Below are positions 54,509 to 63,865 of a DNA stretch of 64,000 bases, piece by piece (positions within the stretch are counted from its first letter, which is position 1; each line of letters opens with the position of its first letter). Position numbers and translations under genes: made by a program. The stretch covers positions 419,501 to 483,500 of the forward strand of contig CAJNDS010001524.1 of assembly GCA_905221605.1 (NCBI GenBank). Reading direction: 5' to 3'. This stretch comes from Symbiodinium natans (lineage: Eukaryota; Sar; Dinophyceae; Suessiales; Symbiodiniaceae). The notes beneath the pieces are model-generated. The model searched no databases, was not told where the DNA came from, and saw nothing but the letters and a program-made list of their open reading frames with translations.

Positions 54509-54708
54509 AAGCCCTGAAAACCCTAAACCCTAATGTTCATGACCCTAGAGTGAGCTAGGAATGAAAGCGGTGCCCGTGTTGGTTTAAAGGAGCTTCTCAG
54601 GGAACCTACACCCTAAAACCCTAAACCCTACACAGGGTCAGCATGTTACCCAGCATGCCGGAAGGACTCAGGCCGCACATCATCCATCCTTGCAGGAGGG
54701 GAGTCCCT

Positions 54709-54816
54709 ATAAGGGTCCATGTACCGGATCATTAACTTCGGCCCCAAAGTCCCTAAATGGGAAGAACTTCAAGGCCCAAGTCATCCCTATTTAGGTACGT
54801 GGACCCTTAGGGAGTG
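54709..54816. mobile_element. AGTCCCTATAAGGGTCC hairpin element
   Basis: Inverted ends AGTCCCTATAAGGGTCCATG / GTGGACCCTTAGGGAGT; about 108 bp. Confidence 0.75.
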
Positions 54817-54969
54817 CAGAGGGCTTGGGGGCGTGGGTCTACACTGCACAAAGGGCCCAGAAACAGTGGGCGCAGAAGTGCTACCAGGTGGTGTAGACTT
54901 AAGGGATCTGTCGTGTTCAGCGCCCTAAACCCTAAACCCTAAACCCCAAACCCCAAACCCTAAACCGTC

Positions 54970-55030
54970 CTTCATGGCCGACTGATCCTTGATCTTGGAC
55001 AGGACGGAGTTCACTTGGGTGCACACATTC
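54970..55030 (-). CDS. CSN4: CSN4 exon n (C-terminal helix)
   Basis: After GCCAG the exon gives NVCTQVNSVLSKIKDQ, matching SLCFQVNNLLEKISQ. It then runs into a telomeric array, where a stop follows; another short exon downstream is possible. Confidence 0.75.
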
Positions 55031-58000
55031 CTGGCTGCGCAACAAGCATCTTCGCCGATTTGGGGGCTTCAGGGGCCTGGTTGCACACACAAGAATCCTG
55101 AACCCCAGGGGAGCGCTCCGTGACTGCTGTGAATGATACTGGTTGAACAGCATCTTGGTGGCCCAGGAACCACATTACAATAAGGGCACCCTTTTTGGGG
55201 TTGCTGACTTTTTGAAGGGAACCTTGAATCCCCCCCCCCCCCCAAAAAAAAAAAAAAAATGGGGGAAAAGGGCACCACCTGGCTACCAAGTAATGATGAC
55301 GACCAGAATGAAGTGGACGCAAACCCAGCTTAGCTGGACTCTAGCTGAGACAGTCCTTGTTAGGGTTTCGGGCTTGACTGGCTGCACTCAGCAGGGAGCG
55401 TTAAGTTAAGTTTTTAGCTTGCCTTCTTAAGAAACCCAATAAACCCAAAAGGCTAAGGATCTAAAGTTACAGTAAAGACCCACAAAATTTACACAGACTC
55501 ATTCTCACATAGGAGCCAGACCCAAGCATGCCCTCAGCTCGAAGGGTTGGGGGCACCAGGGCTCAGGGTTTTAGGGGGTTCTGGGGTTTAGGGCTTTGGG
55601 GTTTGGGGGGGTTTAGGGTTTAGGGTTTGGGGGTTTTAGGGTTTTAGGGGTTTCGGGGGAAAGTTTAGCCCCCCCCCCCCCCCCTTCTCCCCCAACAGCT
55701 GCAAAGGGGTGCCTGATGTGTCTGTCCCAGCCCTGCAGGTTCTCGTCTCTACCTGTGAGGCAGTCGCTGAGAAGGCTGGAAAGGTGTTTACCCCTTTGAT
55801 CCGTAGCCGGGCTTCGGACCAAACCCTAAACCCTTAAACCCTAAATCCTAAACCTAAATCTAACCCTAAACCCTAAACCCTGAACCCTGACCCTAAACCC
55901 TAACCTAAACCCCAAACCCTGAACCCCCTTCGAGGGTGATGATGCCGCTCTTCTGATCAATGAAGCCCGCCAGTCGACTCTCAGCCTGCGCTTTCCGGGC
56001 AATGGAGGGCAAAATGTTCAGGGGGTTTTGGTGTTTAGGGATTTATTGTAGGGAGGGTTTAGGGTTTATTGTTTAGGGTTTAGGGTTTGGGCTTAGGGTT
56101 CAGGGGGTTTAGGGTTTAGGGCATGCTTCGCCGAGCTGCCCTGGAACCCTTACGAAAATGGTCTGGTCGAGGCCGTTTAGGGTTCATATTTAGGGTTTGG
56201 GTTTAGGGTTTTAAGGGTTTAGGGTTTAGGGTTTAGGGTTTAGGGTTTAGGGGTTAGGTTTTAGGGTTTAGGGTTTAGGGTTTAGGGTTTAGGGTTTAGG
56301 GTTTAGGGTTTAGGGTTTAGGGTTTAGGGTTTAGGGTTTAGGGTTTAGGGTTTAGGGTTTAGGGTTTAGGGTTTTGGGGTTTCGGGTATCCCCAACAGTA
56401 TGTTTCAGTTCTGTGGGCGTTAGGGAACACCCTTGGGTCAGTCTCCGGATGACCAGATATAACCCTTGTGCGGACAAACCACAGCCACATACTACATGCA
56501 ACATTCAGCCGTAGCATCCCCAAGCCAGCTCCATACACCACTTCTTTCTGCACCCCAAATTCCGTTGATTGCCCAGTAGCCATATTACAAAAAGGGCACC
56601 CATTTTTGGATTGGTGACTGTACAAGGGAACCTTGGACCAACAACAGTAAATAAAGGGGTACCACGGGGCTACCAAGAAACGTTAACCCTTCGCACTCAT
56701 TGCTGAGTGCCCGGCGATCATCTTCGCCGCGATCTTCTCCGCACGCTCGGGCGGCACCTGCCACTGATTGAACTCCAACCCTAAACCCTAAACCCTAAAC
56801 CCTAAACCCTAAACCCTAAACCCCAAACCCAAACACCCTAAGCCCTAAACCCTAAACCCCAAACCGGCATATATAGCATGGGGCCACACATCTGCAAGAC
56901 ATCGACACCCAGGGATGAAAGAGTGCCTCCAGTAGGTTGCCCAGCTGCGGCAGGCGCATGTTTTTGTACACCTGGAACTCTAAACCCTAAACCCTAAAAC
57001 CTGGAACACTTAGGGCTTTTCGGTTGTTAATTGTCCGGTATTCTAGAGGTTCAATTTTGGATTCGAGAGGGATTAGATTGCCCCCAAGAAGGTGAAAGGC
57101 TACCTACTACTAAGGGTTCCTCAGGGGATGGGGGACGTGGATTCTTGATTTGCGGGCTTCTAGGCCCCTGACTCACGCAGCTGAGCCTTTAGACATGCTC
57201 AAGCCCGTAACCCTAAACCCTAAACCCTAAACCCTAAACCCTAAACCCTAAACCCTACACCCTAAACCCTAAACCCTAAACCCTAAACCCTAAACCCTAA
57301 ACCCTAAACCCTAACCCTAAACCTTAATTATTCAGGCCCCTATTTGGGGGGACTTTGGCCCCTCATCCCAAATTCGCAGAATGAAGGTCTCGGATTCGGG
57401 ACTGAAGCTTTTCAAAGGTTACAGGATTTTGCCGTTGCAGCCCTAAACCCTGACCCTAAACCCTAAACCCTAAACCCTAAACCCTAAACCCTAAACCCTG
57501 GGGGTAGTATTGTGTACTGCGTACAGGGACCATAAGGGAACTACTGGTACTTGTTCCGACCCCTAGATTCGGCTCGCAGGCTCCCGACGTCTGCACTCTC
57601 AGCTCAGCGCGCGTGAGGCAGCAAGGACGTTGTGCTGCAACCTGAAGATGATCGTCCCAGGTTTATGGGGCTCATTATTGGGGCTCTTGAATTGAACTGG
57701 TGACGCTAAGCCCTAAAACCCGAAAACCCTAAAACCCAAAAAAACCCTAAAACCCTAAAACCTTGAAACCCGAAAAGCCTAAAACCCTAAAACCCTAAAA
57801 ACCCTAAACCCTAAACCCTAGACCTAAACCCTAAAAAACCCTAAAACCCGAGAACCCGAAAAGGCCCCAGACCCTCAATCAAACTCCTGACAGATGCACC
57901 GGCGGAGTACACTTGTTCCCATCACTACTATTTGCTTAAGAACCCCAACAAACAAAAAATGAACATCCCTTGTATTTCTTGGGGGTTCTTAAGCGATTAG

Positions 58001-61000
58001 TAGATCACGCCAGTCGTAAGGAGGCGGCACAGCTCGCTCGAGCACGGTGGCTCCATCTGGGCCGGTGGCCTCGCGGCCCCGCACATGTAAAACCTTTGAA
58101 CCCTAAACCCTAAACCCTACACCCGAAACCCTAAACTCTAAACCCTGACTTATGGTTCCAAAAAAACACAAAAGAAAACATACTGCTCTTATATATGGAA
58201 GAATGTGTTTTTGTTCCTTTTTTTTTTGGGGGGGGGGGGGGTTCTTGAGCAAATGGCAGACTTTCGGACCGCCATCTTCAAACCATATCAGGCACGAGCC
58301 TGAGAGCTTAGCTGTGTCTCAAAAGATTCATGCCAAGCCCAAAATCAGGACCCTGCACCTTGAGCCTAAACGCCGCCAAAAACCTTAAGTCAAAAAACGC
58401 CCTAAAGCCCTAAAGCATCCTAAAGCCCTAAAGCCCTAAAGCCCTAAAGCCTAAACCCTAAACCCTTAACCCGAAACCCTAAGCCCTGTTCCTCAACAAA
58501 CCAAGCCAAAGATCCAACCTCAAATACCCCAAAGACTACTTCATAGCCCACCTAAGACTCCTAGCAACCCTCAAAACCCAACCTTAAACCCTAAACCCTA
58601 AACCCTAAACCCTAAACCCCAAAAACGACTGTTATTGGCCACCTAAGGCTCCTAGCAAGGGGGTTTCGGAATAAGAACCTGCAAAAAGGTAGGGTTCCTA
58701 AGCACAACCCTAGGCAACCTCCAAGGGCCAACAGCTGGGCAAAACCCTATAATCCCAAAATTCCTATAAACCCTAAACCCTAATCCCTAAACCCTACACC
58801 CAAACCCCAAGCCCCAACCTTCTGGTGGGGCAGCAGGCCATCCTCAAATTTCTGGACCTGTCCAGCTCGCACTAAACCCTAAAACCAAAACCCTACAGCC
58901 TTTCGGGGCGTTTAGGCTTCTAGGGCTACAGGGATTAGATTAAAGCCTAAGACCTTTTGGGGTGCTGAAGGTATGGGGCTTACAAGAGGGGCCCCCGTTA
59001 CTATACTAACTTTATCCCTTGACCTTAGTGGATGTACGACCTATAACCCAATTAAGGGCCCTTCTATCGTTCGTGCTCGTGGCACCGGCAAAAGCAAACA
59101 TCCCCTGGGCCGAGGCTAAACGAGCGAATGTGGGAAGAAGGGAGTCTTCCCTAAACCCTAAACCCTAAACTCCAAACACTTAAAGGGTTTTCCGGTTTGG
59201 GACTTGTGCCTTGCGTCAGCGCATGACGGAGTTTCTAAGCCCCCCCAAAAAGCCTGCCATGCCCCAAACGAAAACCCCAAAACCCCCAACTCCCCCAAAT
59301 CCAACACAGGCCCTAACCGACCGAAAACCCTCAACTTATCAAAATCGACAAGAAACCTTCCCCTAAACCTAAACCCGTCAAGCTTGAAAGCATCGCGGGA
59401 GTTGCGCGGCCTCTGAACCGCGGATCAACCGCTCCTGCCCCAGCCGACACTTAAGGAGCTTCGAGGGGCATTGTAAAGAGTTCACGGGTTTAGAGGGTTT
59501 AGGGTTCATAGAATTTCCAGGAGTTTCAGAGTTCATCGCATCTGCAGGGGTTTATGGGGTTTACAGGGCTCGCAAGGTTTGCTTGGTTTATAGGGTGTGT
59601 AGGGTGAACTGCGGACCATCCAAGCGTTTGCGGGTTGGAGCTTATAGGGGATGCGGGGATTTACAGCGTTGGGCCGTTTTCGGGTTCACGGTTTTAGGTC
59701 CGTTCGGGGTTGGAGCTCTGGGAAGTACTTGCAAGCTTTGAGGTTGGGTTGTTGGCTTGTGACAACTTTGACGCCACTAAGATTCCCTGAGCTGTGCACT
59801 AAACCGTTTGAGAGGCAGTGGCACAGTAACACATGTTTTTCAGGTAGTTGTCGTGAGGGGAGGAAAGCAGAGGTCCTCCAGTGGCATTGCGAGTGGGGTG
59901 GAGGGTGCATTTGGGGCCTCTGTCGGCGTAGATTCCCTTTACTGTTTTGGAGATTTGGAAGGGACTGCAATGCAGATCGAACCCCAAATTCATGGTATGA
60001 TCGTCCAGCTTGTGAGGTTCTCGAAGCCTTTGAGGATTACTTCTTAGGGATTTCGGCGATCGGTCTCGTCCCGTTGCCAATAGCCATGGCTCTACCTTAC
60101 CGTTCTTTTCGAAATTGGGCGACCGACTACTGCTAGTTCTGCTAGTTCTGCCGTTGGCGAAGATACTTCTACCAGTGCCTTCCCCCGCTGCGCAGACCCT
60201 GATCGCCCTGATTTTGGTCGTTAGAGCAACATATTCGTTCAAAGAAAACCTCCATGAAGGTTCCTCAGCTTTTAGGGTTTAGGGTTTAGGGTTTAGGGTT
60301 TAGGGGCTGCACGAGCTGCATGACAATGCCCTTGCGCGAATTTATCTTCCAAGGCCGTAGAGGGTGTCAGATTCCGGTGATGCCTTCGCGATACTGACAG
60401 CTTGGCTTGCCGCATCAGGCAAAAGCAAAAACTGTTTTTTATGCAGAGGACCGCCTGCCACTTACCTGTTGGGCCCGGCACGAGCCTAAACAGCAGGAGC
60501 CCCGCACAAGCCCATGACAGCAACTGGGCCAGCGGGCCATGAACATCTTCTGCAGGATCTCGAAATGCTCCACGGCGCGAATCCTTCCGGCATGGTCAAG
60601 ACAGCACTTCAAGATTCGATGTTGGCGGCGACAACAATACAGAATGTTGCCGCAGGCATGTTAACACGAAGTCTCCCATCAACACAAGTGAACTAGCGTT
60701 CGGTGCTGTCGGCCCGCCAATGACTACTATTTGCTTAAGAACCCCACATAGGCTAAAAACTATTCTTCCTCAAAAGGGAAAGAAAGGGATTGCTATTTTT
60801 CGGTGGTTCTTACGCAAGTAGACGAGGAAGCGCCAAAGCAGTCGCCTCTCGTCCTTGCAGAGCAAGGCCAGTATCCTGCCAAGGGCAACACAGGTTAGGG
60901 TTTAGTGTCCCCAACTTCCGGACCCGCCCCAAAATCCCACGACCCCAGATGCCATTTCCGACAGCTCCCTCAATTCACCCTGCAGAAGCGCCGTAACTTG

Positions 61001-63676
61001 CAGTTCTGTTTGCTCGATAGACGGGTTTAATTCAGGTTTTCGGCCTTCAGTTTTCAGACATTAGACGACCTCTCATCTGCCTTTTTTTTTTCAAAAGCAC
61101 CCCACTGCCTGAACCCCTCACCCCTAACCTCTCAACCCTAAACCGTGAAGCCAAAATCCTAAACCTGCAGCCTCTGGAACCTGAAGTCTTAAGACATTCT
61201 GCAGCCTTGTCTTGCCTTTTTGCTAGGTGCTTCTCATGGAAGCTGCGGCTCTAAAAGGCAGAGAGGCTCCTGGATCTCTGCGGCCCAGCCGGAGCCAGGA
61301 TTGCGCACGTGACGGCCTTTGGCTAAATACAGGCGGCTGCACAGAGCTTTGGGGTTCAGGGCTTTGAAGCTCGGGGCTTTGCGGCGTGCGCAAGGCCAAA
61401 GCTTGTTCAGGGTTTAACGATTCCAGTTGTTTGCAGGGTTTCAGGGTTTAGGGTTTAGGGATAAGTCTACATGCCGCTGTATGGCCTCCTGAAAACTCCT
61501 GCCGGTGATTCGTTGGGAACTGCAAGCTGCAGGGACCTACCAGGAGACCCTGCTTCAACAACCCCCCAAATGCCCGAACCGGCCGGCCCCTGAACCCTAA
61601 GCCCCAAACCCCATAACCTGCAAAACCATACAACCCCCCTAAACCCTAACCCGAAAAACCCTAAACCCTACAGCCCGGGCCCTGATCCTGGCCCCCTGGG
61701 GACCGCCGCACACTTCAGCAGCTGAAGCAGGTCGGCCTGGCAAACGCCCCGAAGCCCAAGTGAACCGCTGAACCTTGAACTTAGGGTTTGGGTTCTGGTT
61801 TAGGGTTTAGGGTTTAGGGTTTCAGGTTTAGGGGTTAAGGGTTTAAGGTTTAGGGTTTAGGGATAAGTCTACATGCCGCTATATTGCATGATACAGCCTC
61901 TCTTATGATATGTTGTGTCAGAGTAAATTACATATGTACCAGAGTATAGGAGAACTACACCATATAACATAATAGTGCATGGCATTACATCGTCCTACGC
62001 TGTACTACATTGTACTGCTGTATGATATAAACACAACACACTGTGTCGGGTTATAGTACTCGGCAAGCCTTTATAAGACTCTAGACTCCTTGCAGATGCC
62101 CCGCAGCCCTGAGCAGGAGACTTTGTTACTTTAGTAACTTAGTAGGTCGTCTGTCTCACGGACCGAGCATCCCAACTCGACTCGGAACCTCCCAAGCCCT
62201 GAAGCCCAAATCAGGGGCCTCGCAAATTTGGCCGCCGAAAGTCCTTGCGTTTTATACAGGGAGTGGTGTTTTGTTTCTGGAGCTTAGGGTTCAGGGGAGA
62301 CTTGGAGGCGTAGGGTTACTTACCTTTCAGGGGCGAAGAGTTTCTCAAGAACTACTCTTAAAGCGGGATGAGCTGTTAAGCAGCTCGGGCTCCCTGATGT
62401 CGCTCCTCAACACATATCTACTGCTCGCTTAAGAATTCGCCAGAAAAAAAACGTTCTTCCTTGTATTTGTAATATAAAGGGACAACTATCTGTTTGTTTT
62501 TTTTTTTGGGGGGGGGGAAGGGAAGTGCTGGCGGTCCGAACTACCCCCAACGAGCCACTCCAACCACCTGCCTTCCTAAACTTGCATCCCTAAACCCTAA
62601 ACACTAAACCCTAAAGCCTAAAACCCTAAAACCCTAAAAACCTAAAACCCAAAAACCCAAAAACCCAAAAACCCAAAAACCCTAAACCCCTAAACCCCTA
62701 AACCCAGCTTGCGCCAAGAATCTGCTGCGAGAGGTCGCAGTACTTGGAAGCCGCCTCGAGGAACTTCCTGTCGCCAGGCTCCGGGTCTTGAGAGTTTTGC
62801 CCGCACTTCGGGCTTTGGATTCAGGGTTTAGGGTTTAGGGTTCAGGGTTCAGGGTTCAGGAATTGGGACTATGTACATATATGAATACATATATCTCTAT
62901 ATACATACATAGAGAGAGCGAGAGTGAGAGTGTCAGCACCCCCTTCTGGGGCAGCAACAGTATGTAGTCGTAGAAAATTCTTTTGACATCACAAGCTGGC
63001 CAAGATCAAACTCGAAGCCTCCCTTCGCACCATTTTTTTAGTTCACTCTCTATCGTTTTCTCTCTCCCTCTCGGTCTTTCTATCTTTCTGCCTTTCTTTC
63101 TCCCTGTCGCTATCTCTCTCTTTCTCTATCTCTACGTCTATCTGTATATCTATCTCTCCGGCTCTCTCAAAGACTTACCCGAAACTTGCACCCCAGCGCA
63201 CCGCAAAAGCCCAAAGTCAAGCGCTTGGCCGCGTTTTGCCCCGGTGCGCTTCGCGGTCTGACATCGGGTAAAGGAGAGCTGGGTGGCCTTAACCTTTTAG
63301 CCCAGCAACCACATTGTAAATAGGGGCACCCTTTTTGGCGGCTGGCTACTTAATAAGGGAGCCTACAACCCAAAACAGTGCAAACACATACCGCTGAACT
63401 ACCAAGACCCTAGAAACCCCGAACCCCATAAACCCTGTGAACCCCGAACCTGGAATGCTCCTAAGGCAAGGCTGAGGCCGACCCTAAACCCTAGAACCCT
63501 ACACCCTAAAGCCTAAATCCTCAAACCCCTAAGCCCCTAAAACCCTAAGACCCTAAAACCGTTGGACACCAAGAATTCAACAAGTTAGGTCGTGGTGGCC
63601 GAAGACCGCACACCACGAGATGCCCCCGCTCATGAAACAGACGTCCCGGCTGATGGATGCCGAAGCCTGGGCATCA
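54970..63676 (-). CDS. CSN4: COP9 signalosome subunit 4 (CSN4), multi-exon gene, 5' end outside window
   Basis: CSN4 is a PCI-domain subunit of the COP9 signalosome, which removes NEDD8 from cullins in nucleus and cytoplasm. Fifteen minus-strand exons were found in the order of the CSN4 protein: an AEAYINRA-like segment, the RKFxEAAxxYxxLS segment, the LK(C/H)AxxCxILAxAGxQRSR segment, KDER...ILxKM, LxPHQKA, DGxxxLxRAVxxHNxLxAS, TFExL, AEKIAxxMIxExRxxGFIDQ and the C-terminal WDxxIxxxCxQVN helix. Most joins keep frame and need no gap against known CSN4. Donors are GT, GC and GA; acceptors are mostly AG|G. Introns of about 170-1700 bp hold telomeric arrays and inverted-repeat elements. The N-terminal third lies beyond the right edge. 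The last codons are unsettled, because the last exon runs into a telomeric array and a further exon may follow. It could be a decayed copy, but no stop falls inside the joined exons. Confidence 0.85.
55155..55289. mobile_element. GGTAGCCC-family element in CSN4 intron
   Basis: Ends TTGGTGGCCC / GGCTACCAA with AAGGGCACCCTTTTTGGGG inside, enlarged by a C/A homopolymer run. Confidence 0.75.
55380..55490. repeat. dispersed ~110-bp repeat, copy 2
   Basis: Partner of 46200-46318; here inside a CSN4 intron. Confidence 0.85.
55713..55752 (-). CDS. CSN4: CSN4 exon m (WDRHI)
   Basis: After CTCACAG the exon reads RDENLQGWDRHI and ends AG before GC. It matches TREALPTWDKQI of CSN4. Confidence 0.75.
55925..55985 (-). 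CDS. CSN4: CSN4 exon l (GFIDQKSGIITLE)
   Basis: AESRLAGFIDQKSGIITLE matches the winged-helix end of the PCI domain (EGRMNGFIDQIDGIVHFE). The acceptor is GCGCAG. The likely GT donor is the first unit of a telomere-variant array (G|GTTCAGGG). Confidence 0.85.
56200..56392. repeat. telomeric-type array (TTTAGGG)n in CSN4 intron
   Basis: About 26 units between CSN4 exons l and k. Confidence 0.95.
56565..56676. mobile_element. GGTAGCCC-family element in CSN4 intron
   Basis: AACCATATTAC-like and AAAGGGCACCCATTTTTGG inside; right end GGGGCTACCAA. Confidence 0.75.
56716..56757 (-). CDS. CSN4: CSN4 exon k (ERAEKIAAKMI)
   Basis: After GGCAG the exon reads VPPERAEKIAAKMI, matching IPAAKAEKIASQMI without gap. 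The donor is GC after ATC. Confidence 0.85.
57208..57330. repeat. telomeric-type array (CCCTAAA)n in CSN4 intron
   Basis: About sixteen units between CSN4 exons k and j. Confidence 0.95.
57390..57442 (-). CDS. CSN4: CSN4 exon j, starts at a telomeric repeat
   Basis: The exon reads LQRQNPVTFEKLQSRIR, matching LYNNITFEELGALLE with two extra residues. The only fitting acceptor is TTTAG|GG, the last unit of the telomeric array beside it. The donor in frame is CGA|GACC. Confidence 0.7.
57443..57498. repeat. telomeric-type array touching CSN4 exon j
   Basis: About eight CCCTAAA units; on the minus strand the last TTTAG is the only fitting splice acceptor of exon j. Confidence 0.9.
57613..57641 (-). 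CDS. CSN4: CSN4 exon i, 29-bp micro-exon
   Basis: After CTTCAG the 29 bp add LQHNVLAAS to ERAV, matching DRAVIEHNLLSAS. The donor that keeps frame is TCAC|GC. Confidence 0.75.
57716..57850. repeat. CCCTAAAA/CCCGAAAA variant array
   Basis: Units lengthened to 8 bp, with C-to-G changes; lies in a CSN4 intron. Confidence 0.85.
57925..58003. mobile_element. CTTAAGAACCCC hairpin element in CSN4 intron
   Basis: Inverted ends CTACTATTTGCTTAAGAACC / GGTTCTTAAGCGATTAGTAG with ATCA on both sides as likely target duplication; 79 bp. Confidence 0.8.
58029..58069 (-). CDS. CSN4: CSN4 exon h2 (DGATVLERAV)
   Basis: ATGPDGATVLERAV follows HQK directly and matches HQKATTADGSSILDRAV of CSN4. The acceptor is GCGAG|GCC and the donor is GC after GCTGT. 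Confidence 0.8.
58395..58480. repeat. CCCTAAAG variant array
   Basis: CCCTAAAG units in a CSN4 intron. Confidence 0.85.
58819..58871 (-). CDS. CSN4: CSN4 exon h (LLPHQK)
   Basis: The exon reads RAGQVQKFEDGLLPHQK, matching RGNQLQEFAAMLMPHQK. It ends with a regular donor CAGAAG|GTTGGG. The acceptor is TTTAG of a telomere-like motif just upstream. Confidence 0.8.
58983..59075. mobile_element. GGGGCCCCC element in CSN4 intron, partial
   Basis: AAGAGGGGCCCCCGTTACTA and TAACCCAATTAAGGGCCC match the family of 15107-15235. Confidence 0.6.
59650..60245. other. several overlapping open frames, no clear gene
   Basis: Three long frames overlap: plus 161 codons from 59651, plus 79 codons from 59808 and minus 147 codons ending 59799. 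None shows a known motif. By position it lies inside a CSN4 intron, so it may be an unrelated insert. Confidence 0.3.
60534..60583 (-). CDS. CSN4: CSN4 exon g (ILQKMF)
   Basis: Following GGAAG, the exon completes the Arg codon. Joined to exon f it reads KDERIRAVEHFEILQKMF, aligning without gap to KDERCQQLAAYGILEKMY of CSN4. The 3' border is uncertain: GC sites exist, but the length to the next exon is off by one or two residues. Confidence 0.75.
60724..60821. mobile_element. CTTAAGAACCCC hairpin element in CSN4 intron
   Basis: Inverted ends CTACTATTTGCTTAAGAACC / GGTTCTTACGCAAGTAG; 98 bp. Confidence 0.8.
60846..60875 (-). CDS. CSN4: CSN4 exon f, 30-bp micro-exon
   Basis: After TTGGCAG the exon completes the split Arg and reads ILALLCKDER, matching MLATLFKDER. 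It ends AG before GC. The next intron carries a CTTAAGAACC element. Confidence 0.8.
61270..61316 (-). CDS. CSN4: CSN4 exon e (CAILAPAGPQRSR)
   Basis: The exon reads AVTCAILAPAGPQRS plus two bases of an Arg codon, and matches HCTILASAGQQRSR of CSN4. The exon ends AG before GAGCC, so the donor is GA. A stop (TAG) follows shortly if it is read through. Confidence 0.8.
61707..61736 (-). CDS. CSN4: CSN4 exon d, 30-bp micro-exon
   Basis: Ten codons, ADLLQLLKCA, start after TTTGCCAG and end at a GC donor. Joined to the next exon they give LLKCAVTCAILA, matching LKHALHCTILA of CSN4 without a gap. Confidence 0.7.
62419..62510. mobile_element. CTTAAGAATTC element in CSN4 intron, partial
   Basis: Left end CTACTGCTCGCTTAAGAATT and TTCTTCCTTGTATTTG; the right end is lost near a T/G homopolymer. 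Confidence 0.5.
62587..62705. repeat. CCCTAAA/CCCAAAAA variant array
   Basis: Telomere-like units drift to ACCCAAAA and back; it directly follows CSN4 exon c. Confidence 0.85.
62713..62786 (-). CDS. CSN4: CSN4 exon c (KFxEAAxxYxxLS)
   Basis: The exon reads GDRKFLEAASKYCDLSQQ, close to the RRKFIEAAQRYNELS segment of CSN4. The acceptor is CTCAAG. The donor is GC after an in-frame GGC codon. Confidence 0.75.
63179..63257 (-). CDS. CSN4: CSN4 exon b
   Basis: The exon has clear borders: ATGTCAG before it and G|GTAAGT after it. It reads ...GQALDFGLLRCAGVQVS and lies where CSN4 has QIHYKVCYARVLD. Similarity alone is modest; order, frame and borders support it. Confidence 0.6.
63297..63405. mobile_element. 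GGTAGCCC-family element in CSN4 intron
   Basis: AGCCCAGCAACCACATTGTA, then GGGGCACCCTTTTTGG, right end ACTACCAA. Confidence 0.75.
63615..63676 (-). CDS. CSN4: CSN4 exon a (AEAYINRA-like segment)
   Basis: The minus strand after GCAGCAG reads SADAQASASISRDVCFMS, matching the QAEAYINRASLL helix of CSN4. The 3' limit is not settled. It is the most upstream CSN4 exon inside the window. Confidence 0.6.
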
Positions 63677-63689
63677 GCGCTTCTGCTGC

Positions 63690-63865
63690 AAGTATAGGGC
63701 TTAGGGTTTAGGGTTTCGGGTTTAGGGCTTAGGGTTTAGAGCTTAGGGGTTAGGGCTTTTAGTTTTTAGGGCTTAGGGCTTAGGGCTTAGGGCTTACGGT
63801 TTAGAGCGTAGGGTTTAGGGTTTCTTAGGGCTTAGGGTCTAGGGTTTAGGGTTTAGGGGTTAAGG
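63690..63865. repeat. TTTAGGG/CTTAGGG variant array
   Basis: Mixed units upstream of CSN4 exon a. Confidence 0.85.

Noticed and set aside
59204-59416. Pro/Asn-rich 70-codon plus frame
   Set aside because: Most of it translates telomere-like CCCAAA/CCCTAAA units (LNPKP-type peptide).
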